A stretch of DNA of 10,175 bases from Lachnoclostridium sp. UBA6475 (GTDB lineage Bacteria > Bacillota > Clostridia > Lachnospirales > Lachnospiraceae), in assembly GCA_002435545.1 (NCBI GenBank), contig DJNB01000225.1, forward strand, positions 1 through 10,175, read 5' to 3'. Each line of letters opens with the position of its first letter. Position 1 is the stretch's first letter. Under the pieces are notes generated by a model. The model saw only the letters and a program-made list of their open reading frames with translations, was not told the origin of the DNA and searched no databases. Shown here one piece after another: positions 5,808 to 10,175 of this stretch. Both the position numbers and the translations under genes were made by a program.

Positions 5808-6370
5808 TTCTGACGTACGATTTTGCGAATCTGAGGTACAATCTGTGCTGCGATCACAGCTTTCACCACATCCAACACGATAAATGGCAGGAATCCGGCT
5901 ACAAGAGCAGGAACAAGGGCGATATCGCTTACGACCATCATCCAGATACTGCCAAACAGATCGACAAAAGCGGCAGAAAGAATGGCAATGATCGTGTAAA
6001 GAATACGGTTGTATTTGCGTGTGCAAATAAGGGGAACCAGTGCAGCTACGATAAGAAAAGAGATACTGTAGCCACCCCATGGTCCTAACACGTAACCGAT
6101 CCCGGACGCGCCGCCGATAAGAACCGGAAGTCCCAAAAGTCCGAGTAAAAACCAGATCAAATTGATCAAAAAGGATTCACGTATGGAAAATACCAAAGCG
6201 ACGAGCATTACGATAAAATTCAATGCGGTAATGTGGGAGCCGTTTGGCAGTGGGATACTGATGTAAGCAGATACGCACAATACCGCGGCCATCAAAGCAA
6301 TCGTCACAAGGGACTGTGCGGAATGTGTGGATTTTGCAGTTGTCTGAGTGGTTTGCGTTTGTTCGTTCAT
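5804..6370 (-). CDS. bioY: BioY biotin transporter, ECF-type substrate-binding S component
   Basis: A 188-residue membrane protein that binds biotin with high affinity and works with the shared ECF module (EcfA, EcfA', EcfT), none of which is encoded here. The BioY pattern is clear: IALMAAVLCVSAYISIPLPNG (24-44), LLGLLGLPVLIGGASGIGYVLGPWGGY (75-101) and FLPFIVLDVVKAVIAA (160-175), where Asp167 and Lys170 match the family's conserved DxxK pair. Six helices fit. The start is ATG 6370 with GGAGG at 6376-6380. A longer frame reaching 6430 is rejected because it would run through the ribosome site and the promoter. A TTGACA/TATAAT promoter overlapping the BirA operator drives it, so expression should rise when biotin is scarce. 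Its stop overlaps the MATE stop by 4 bp. Confidence 0.95.
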   Translation of the reverse strand: MNEQTQTTQTTAKSTHSAQSLVTIALMAAVLCVSAYISIPLPNGSHITALNFIVMLVALVFSIRESFLINLIWFLLGLLGLPVLIGGASGIGYVLGPWGGYSISFLIVAALVPLICTRKYNRILYTIIAILSAAFVDLFGSIWMMVVSDIALVPALVAGFLPFIVLDVVKAVIAAQIVPQIRKIVRQN

Positions 6371-6401
6371 AATGTCCTCCAAAAAGTTATTTTCTTGCTC
6401 C

Positions 6402-6430
6402 ATTATAACGAGGAAAAAATGAAATGTCAA
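6402..6430 (-). promoter_or_regulatory. Predicted sigma-A promoter of bioY
   Basis: On the minus strand TTGACA (6430-6425), a 17-bp spacer and TATAAT (6407-6402) give a consensus promoter. The -35 box lies within the left half-site of the BirA operator, so repressor binding would block it. Transcription should begin about 25 nt upstream of the bioY ATG. Confidence 0.88.
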
Positions 6431-6456
6431 CCAGTTTTTCAGAAAAGGTTGACATT
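6423..6456. promoter_or_regulatory. BirA operator (biotin-responsive repressor site)
   Basis: AATGTCAACC (6423-6432) and GGTTGACATT (6447-6456) form a perfect 10-bp inverted repeat with a 14-bp spacer. This is the published layout of BirA sites, half-sites resembling TTGTAAACC or TTGTTAACC spaced by 14-16 bp, and it lies between bioY and bioB. Biotinyl-AMP-bound BirA, a bifunctional ligase-repressor encoded elsewhere, is the expected ligand. Both -35 boxes are embedded in the operator. Confidence 0.9.
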
Positions 6457-6477
6457 AGTGAAAAAGCTTATTATACT
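6449..6477 (+). promoter_or_regulatory. Predicted sigma-A promoter of the bioB operon
   Basis: TTGACA (6449-6454), a 17-bp spacer and TATACT (6472-6477). The -35 is inside the right half-site of the BirA operator. The start point is expected near 6484, leaving a leader of about 129 nt before the bioB ATG, which is unusually long for a site-regulated biotin operon. Confidence 0.88.
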
Positions 6478-6483
6478 GATAAT

Positions 6484-6575
6484 GTAACTATTTAGAACCA
6501 CTGTGCAGAAAACAATGTTTCTTACGTGCAAGCACGACAATCCATTGTTTTTGCACAGCGGTCCTGAATAGTTGC
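6484..6575 (+). repeat. Long imperfect hairpin in the bioB leader, flanked by a 7-bp direct repeat (MITE-like or RNA element)
   Basis: The segment can fold almost end to end. AACTATT (6486-6492) pairs with AATAGTT (6567-6573), then ACC/GGT-type pairs, CTGTGCA (6501-6507) with TGCACAG (6552-6558), and AAAACAATG (6509-6517) with CATTGTTTT (6543-6551). There are two mismatches, one bulge (G6508) and one wobble. A small CGTG/CACG stem (6525-6536) caps the loop. TGATAAT lies directly before it (6477-6483) and after it (6577-6583), exactly 100 bp apart. This fits an inserted miniature element with a target duplication. Because it begins at the predicted transcription start, it also forms the 5' end of the bioB mRNA. 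An outer CTGATA (6476-6481)/TATCAG (6587-6592) pair could extend the stem instead. No known riboswitch class is recognised. Confidence 0.6.
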
Positions 6576-6612
6576 TTGATAATAAATATCAGTGTTTTCA
6601 GGAGGAACTGTC

Positions 6613-7578
6613 ATGGACAATAAGATTGAAATGTATAAGGAATTGGTGTTAAAAGGAGAAAAATTGGAAAAAGAGCAGGCGATGGAACTGCTGACTGTTG
6701 ATCTGGATGAGTTATGTAAAGCGGCAGATGAGATCCGGAAAGCCTTTTGCGATAATAAATTTGATATGTGTACGATCATCAATGGAAAGAGCGGAAGATG
6801 TTCGGAAAATTGTAAATATTGTGCGCAGGCAGCCTGCCATAAGACAGAAGTGGAAAACTATCCGCTGCTTTCCACGGAAGAGATTTTGGAAGATGCAAAG
6901 AAGATAGAAAGACAGGGCGTACGGCGGTATTCGATCGTAACGTCCGGAAAACGGCTGAATGCAGCAGAAGTAGACCAGATGTGCGAATGCATCCGAAAAC
7001 TCCGTGAAGAGACCAGTCTTCATGTATGCGGATCGTTTGGTCTCCTTGACAAGGAGGCCTTTGGCAAATTAAAAGAAGCCGGACTGACACGGGTACATAA
7101 CAATTTAGAGACGTCGAGAAGACATTTCCCGGATGTCTGTACGACGCATACGTTTGATGACAAGATCGCAGCGATCACAGCCGCCAAAGAGGCTGGACTG
7201 GAAGTGTGCAGCGGCGGAATTATGGGAATCGGGGAGACGATGGAAGACCGTATTGATATGGCATTGGAAGTCCGCAGACTTGGCGTGCATTCGGTTCCGG
7301 TCAATATGCTCAATGCGATCCCCGGAACTCCGTATGAAAACGAACCACGTTTGACAACCGACGAGATGCGCCGGATCGTGGCAGTTTACCGTTTCCTTCT
7401 CCCGGATGCCTTTATCCGGCTTGCCGGTGGGCGGGGGCTGATGGAAGACAAAGGCCGTGGATGTATGGAATCCGGTGCCAATGCGGCGATTTCCGGCGAT
7501 ATGCTTACTACATCGGGAATCACGGTAAAGACCGATTTTGAACTTTTAGGAGAACTTGGCTATGAGATCGTCGATTGA
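6613..7578 (+). CDS. bioB: Biotin synthase (radical SAM, variant auxiliary-cluster ligand set)
   Basis: A 321-residue radical SAM enzyme that inserts sulfur into dethiobiotin to give biotin, the last pathway step, in the cytoplasm. The SAM-cluster motif is GRCSENCKYCAQ (61-72) with C63, C67 and C70. Other BioB landmarks are HNNLETS (162-168), VCSGGIMGIGET (198-209; C199 aligns with E. coli C188), HVCGSFG (138-144; C139 aligns with C128) and FIRLAGGRG (267-275; R269 probably aligns with R260). Where E. coli has C97 in RFCMGAAW, this protein reads RYSIVTSG, so that auxiliary-cluster ligand is Ser107. Extra cysteines at 75, 124, 126, 176 and 284 could contribute. The start is ATG 6613, with AGGAGG at 6600-6605 and a 7-nt gap; an upstream GTG at 6592 is rejected. 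It overlaps the next gene by 17 bp. The bioA, bioD and bioF genes are not in the window. Confidence 0.95.
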   Translation: MDNKIEMYKELVLKGEKLEKEQAMELLTVDLDELCKAADEIRKAFCDNKFDMCTIINGKSGRCSENCKYCAQAACHKTEVENYPLLSTEEILEDAKKIERQGVRRYSIVTSGKRLNAAEVDQMCECIRKLREETSLHVCGSFGLLDKEAFGKLKEAGLTRVHNNLETSRRHFPDVCTTHTFDDKIAAITAAKEAGLEVCSGGIMGIGETMEDRIDMALEVRRLGVHSVPVNMLNAIPGTPYENEPRLTTDEMRRIVAVYRFLLPDAFIRLAGGRGLMEDKGRGCMESGANAAISGDMLTTSGITVKTDFELLGELGYEIVD

Positions 7579-8146
7579 CAGGGAACTTGACTGGTTTCGA
7601 AAACTGGCGGGTAAATTTACTGTTTTTTCCGGGTATGACGGCTATGAGATCGCCCAGGTGGAGTTGGAGCGGGGCATAGAGGAAAATCTATCCGTTTGCG
7701 AAGAAAAAAGGCGGGGGCGTTATGCAACACTGATGTTGGCAAAAAATGGAAAAGAAATGGCAATGAAATTGATTTATCCGAAAGAAAACGTGAGGCAGAT
7801 TCCGGGATCACCGATGGAAGAGCCGCGTCAGATGCAAACCACTGAAATTCAGTCAGAGGGCGCCGGAAAACAGAGCTGGTCTGCCGATGATATTCAAAAT
7901 TTTACGAAAGCAGTCGGCGACACCAATTCCATTCATCAGGGCGAACAGGCAATCGTACCGGGACTTTTGATGATGGAGACGATGATTTTTGAATTAGAAG
8001 AAAAAGAAATTCCATGGAAGAAGATAAAAATGCGTTTTTATAAGCCGGTAGCTGCCGTGCAGCCGGTTCAGATCATCCGGCAGGAGGAAGAAGTTAGCGC
8101 CCGGACAAAGGAGGAACAGATATGCTGGAAAATGTGGTTGTCGTAG
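7562..8146 (+). CDS. MaoC-like hot-dog-fold protein (putative enoyl/hydroxyacyl hydratase)
   Basis: A 194-residue protein. Residues about 105-170 resemble MaoC/PhaJ-type R-specific hydratases: WSADDIQNFTKAVGDTNSIH (106-125) contains D120-x-N122-x-x-H125, the Asp/His spacing of the catalytic pair in PhaJ, followed by the PGLLMMETM helix (133-141). Such enzymes interconvert 3-hydroxyacyl and trans-2-enoyl thioesters. The hydratase domain is compact and ends soon after a MRFYKPV strand. The first 95 residues match nothing I recognise. ATG 7562 is chosen over a TTG two codons earlier because TAGGAGA (7547-7553) sits at a suitable distance. The gene overlaps bioB by 17 bp and the thiolase by 25 bp, so it is almost surely in the same transcript. 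A role in building the pimeloyl chain is inferred; acyl-thioester binding without catalysis is possible. Confidence 0.68.
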   Translation: MRSSIDRELDWFRKLAGKFTVFSGYDGYEIAQVELERGIEENLSVCEEKRRGRYATLMLAKNGKEMAMKLIYPKENVRQIPGSPMEEPRQMQTTEIQSEGAGKQSWSADDIQNFTKAVGDTNSIHQGEQAIVPGLLMMETMIFELEEKEIPWKKIKMRFYKPVAAVQPVQIIRQEEEVSARTKEEQICWKMWLS

Positions 8147-9267
8147 GAGGATATCGCACTTATATCGGCAAGGAAAATGGAATCTACCGGCATATTCCGG
8201 CAGAAAAGCTCGGCGGATACATTTTACATAAATTGTCAAAAAATTACGGGGAGCCGGATCTGGTACTTGCAGGAAATGCCGTAGGAGCGGGAGGAAATAT
8301 CGGAAGACTGATGGCGTTAGAAGCCGGGATACCGGAAGAAGTTCCGGCCTTTACGATCGACAGCCAGTGTTCATCCGGTCTGGAAGCCATCGTTATGGCG
8401 GCAGCAAAGATCCGGAGCGGTCAGCAGCAGGTGGTTTTTGCGGGCGGAGCGGAAAGTTCATCGACGGCACCAAGGCGGATGGTTTCGGAAAATCATCCGG
8501 AATACACAGGTGACGAAATCTATACGTCAGCAAAATTTTCGCCCGGAGAATGGCGGCAGGATGCGATGCTCCGGGGAGCGGAAAAAGCAGCGACAATGTC
8601 AAATATTTCCAGAGAAACTTTGGATGGCTGGGCACTGCGCAGTCATGAACTGGCGGCAAAAGCCAGAGACAGTAGGGTATTTGAAGACATTATCCTTCCC
8701 CTTGGAGTCGAAAAGGAATGCGATCAGGGAATCCGGCAGACTATGTCAAAGGAGTTTATGAGAAAGATTCCGACACTTTATGAAAATGGTGTGACGACAG
8801 CGGCAAATGCCTGTGGTACGCAGGATGGTGCGGCTTTTGTTGTGCTATGTACGGAATCCTATGCCAAAAAGAAGGGCTGGAAACCATGGCTTCACTATGT
8901 GGATATGGTTGAAGTGGCGGGGAATCCGGAGATGCCGCTGCTGCTTGTGAACAAAGCATTGGAGAAACTGTTTGAAAAGACCGGAGTGCACCCGGAAGAG
9001 ATTGCCGCTTACGAATGCAATGAGGCATTTGCCGTGATTGATGAATTGTTTGCAAGGAACTATCCGACTTGTGTACCGGGTTACAATGCCTGTGGAGGGG
9101 CGTTGGCATATGGTCATCCTTATGGAGCGACCGGAGGGATCCTTACGCTGCATCTGGCGAAGCGGCTGCAGCAGTGCATGGAAAATGACGTGTATGGAGT
9201 GAACGCCATTGCGGCTGCCGGCGGACAGGGAACTGCTATTTTATGGAAGAAAGTGTGGAAAGCATGA
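8122..9267 (+). CDS. Atypical thiolase-family protein (acyl-CoA/ACP C-acyltransferase-like)
   Basis: A 381-residue thiolase-fold protein, slightly shorter than the usual 390-400. Thiolases form or cleave 3-oxoacyl thioesters by Claisen chemistry. The nucleophile is in SQCSSGLEAI (81-90; C83). CNEAFA (299-304) gives N300 and E301, and GHPYGATGG (331-339) gives H332. The final CxGGGxG motif reads AAAGGQG (364-370), so the second catalytic Cys is Ala364. Two cysteines appear where other thiolases have different residues: C231 in NACGTQDGAA (normally Ser) and C324 in GYNACGGALAYGHP (normally Asn or similar). Chemistry may therefore differ from canonical acetoacetyl-CoA thiolase. AAGGAGG (8108-8114) lies 7 nt before the ATG. 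It overlaps the hot-dog gene by 25 bp and the ligase by 4 bp. In a bioB operon, condensation toward a C7 dicarboxylate is the attractive guess. Confidence 0.85.
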   Translation: MLENVVVVGGYRTYIGKENGIYRHIPAEKLGGYILHKLSKNYGEPDLVLAGNAVGAGGNIGRLMALEAGIPEEVPAFTIDSQCSSGLEAIVMAAAKIRSGQQQVVFAGGAESSSTAPRRMVSENHPEYTGDEIYTSAKFSPGEWRQDAMLRGAEKAATMSNISRETLDGWALRSHELAAKARDSRVFEDIILPLGVEKECDQGIRQTMSKEFMRKIPTLYENGVTTAANACGTQDGAAFVVLCTESYAKKKGWKPWLHYVDMVEVAGNPEMPLLLVNKALEKLFEKTGVHPEEIAAYECNEAFAVIDELFARNYPTCVPGYNACGGALAYGHPYGATGGILTLHLAKRLQQCMENDVYGVNAIAAAGGQGTAILWKKVWKA

Positions 9268-10175
9268 GAAATTTTTACGATATGATACGGGAGCAGGAGG
9301 CAGACCGTCTTGCCCTTGTGGAAGAAGGAAAAGAATATACGTATGGAGAACTGGCAGAGTTGTCGCAGAATCTGGGAAACCGGCTGATGCAGAAGCATCC
9401 GGAGGAAAAAGTGATCTTTTTTCGGGAAAAACGGATTTTAGAGCAGCTCACTGCCTTTTTGGGCTGCCAAGCGGCAGGGAAGATTCCGCTTCTTGTACCG
9501 GAGGATGCGAAAGATCTGCCGGAGATTGGAGAAGTGCCGGAAAATGCCTGTATGGCAGTGATGACTTCGGGAAGTACCGGAGTGCCGAAGGTGCTCTATC
9601 GGCGGTATGAGAGCTGGGCGGATTTTTTTCCGGTTCAAAATGAAATCTTTGGCGTGACCCCGGAAAGCCGGATGTTCGCTCAGGGGAGTCTTGCGTTCAC
9701 CGGCAATCTGAATCTTTATATGGCACAGTTTTCCATCGGTGCGGCGATGGTTGCTGCCAATGTCTTTGATCCCCGCAGATGGGCGGAATGGATGGAAACA
9801 TATAAGACCGATGTGATATATCTGATTCCGCGAAAACTCCTTTTTCTCCCACAGTGCATCAAGAAACCGATTGCGACGGTAAGACACATTCTTGCCGGAT
9901 CCCAGAGTATGGGAAGAGAAGAGGCGGAAAAACTGCACCGCTGTTTTCCCAATGCCGGTATCGTCCTTTATTATGGAGCCAGTGAACTCAATTATATCAC
10001 GTATCTCCGGCAGGATCAGATGACACAGGAGAAAAACTGTGTGGGAAAACCGTTTCCGGGTGTGCAGGTGTCGGTAGAAGACGGTGAGATCTTTGTTACG
10101 ACACCCTATCATGTGGAGGGAACTTTGTGCCCTTTTAGTCTGAACGATCTGGGGCATATGGATAAGGAGGGAAAT
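9264..10175 (+). CDS. AMP-binding acyl-CoA/acyl-ACP ligase-like protein (3' end missing)
   Basis: An open frame of 304 residues running off the window end; it starts at an ATG overlapping the thiolase stop as ATGA (9264-9267). It belongs to the class I adenylate-forming superfamily, which activates carboxylates as acyl-AMP for thioester formation. The N terminus has YTYGEL (25-30). The nucleotide loop is MTSGSTGVPK (100-109), the A5-type motif is YYGASEL (236-242), and FSLNDLGHMDKEGN (291-304) corresponds to the YxTGDLxxxD region, with the ribose-binding Asp kept as D295 and Gly replaced by Asn. The nucleotide loop comes earlier than in FadD-type enzymes, so the N-terminal subdomain is compact. 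The C-terminal lysine domain lies beyond the window. It is unrelated in fold to BioW. The substrate is unknown; pimelate or another dicarboxylate would suit the operon. Confidence 0.85.
   Translation, partial: MRNFYDMIREQEADRLALVEEGKEYTYGELAELSQNLGNRLMQKHPEEKVIFFREKRILEQLTAFLGCQAAGKIPLLVPEDAKDLPEIGEVPENACMAVMTSGSTGVPKVLYRRYESWADFFPVQNEIFGVTPESRMFAQGSLAFTGNLNLYMAQFSIGAAMVAANVFDPRRWAEWMETYKTDVIYLIPRKLLFLPQCIKKPIATVRHILAGSQSMGREEAEKLHRCFPNAGIVLYYGASELNYITYLRQDQMTQEKNCVGKPFPGVQVSVEDGEIFVTTPYHVEGTLCPFSLNDLGHMDKEGN

Noticed and set aside
6371..6430. 20-residue N-terminal extension of BioY to 6430
   Set aside because: It would be translated through the ribosome site, the -10 box and part of the BirA operator; ATG 6370 has GGAGG at the right distance.
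6484..6575. Leader hairpin as an integron attC site or a known riboswitch
   Set aside because: No integron core-site pairs are evident, there is no integrase or cassette, and no known riboswitch core is recognisable; only the fold and the flanking repeats are supported.
6592..6612. Upstream GTG start for BioB
   Set aside because: The AGGAGG site lies inside this extension and is ideally placed for ATG 6613.
9438..10157. Long minus-strand open frame of 239 codons
   Set aside because: It is antisense to the AMP-binding ligase, whose plus-strand frame shows all the expected motifs; the minus translation is rich in His, Arg and Cys without domain features.

Overview
The window looks like chromosomal DNA from an anaerobic, spore-forming Firmicute, most likely a gut clostridium of the Lachnospiraceae type. 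This is inferred from the strong GGAGG ribosome sites, the moderate base composition with AT-rich gaps, a PdaB-type sporulation deacetylase, a DUF3892 protein, an ECF-type BioY transporter, and anaerobe-style radical SAM and FNT proteins. No single marker fixes the genus.

Layout, left to right. Positions 1-36 hold the last codons of a FabH-like ketoacyl synthase, overlapped by a CobW/P47K-family GTPase (26-985) that begins with TTG. A hairpin terminator separates this from a convergent formate/nitrite-family channel (999-1760, minus). Divergent from the channel is a YbaK-type Cys-tRNA(Pro) deacylase (1921-2400). It converges on a DinJ/YafQ toxin-antitoxin pair (3004-2442, minus) whose promoter carries a 13-bp direct repeat. 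A 14-bp palindrome lies between the antitoxin promoter and a membrane-anchored PdaB-like polysaccharide deacetylase (3193-4005). A terminator follows, then a small DUF3892 protein (4066-4380, minus) and a divergent MATE efflux protein (4476-5807).

The right half is a biotin locus. BioY, a biotin uptake S component (5804-6370, minus), diverges from an operon that starts with biotin synthase BioB (6613-7578). Between them is a perfect 10-bp inverted repeat with a 14-bp spacer, the layout of a BirA operator. Each half-site contains the TTGACA -35 box of one promoter, and each promoter has a 17-bp spacer, so biotin-loaded BirA should shut both units together. The bioB leader also contains a 92-nt imperfect hairpin flanked by a 7-bp direct repeat.

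Downstream of bioB, and overlapping one another, are a MaoC-like hot-dog protein, an atypical thiolase lacking the usual second catalytic Cys, and an AMP-binding acyl ligase that runs off the window end. Overlapping reading frames and the shared promoter suggest these three serve biotin synthesis. The attractive hypothesis is an acyl-CoA or acyl-ACP route to the pimeloyl moiety that differs from BioC/BioH, BioI, BioW and BioZ. That role is inferred from context and motifs, not shown. No CRISPR, tRNA, rRNA or insertion-sequence gene was seen, and no gap exceeds about 250 bases.
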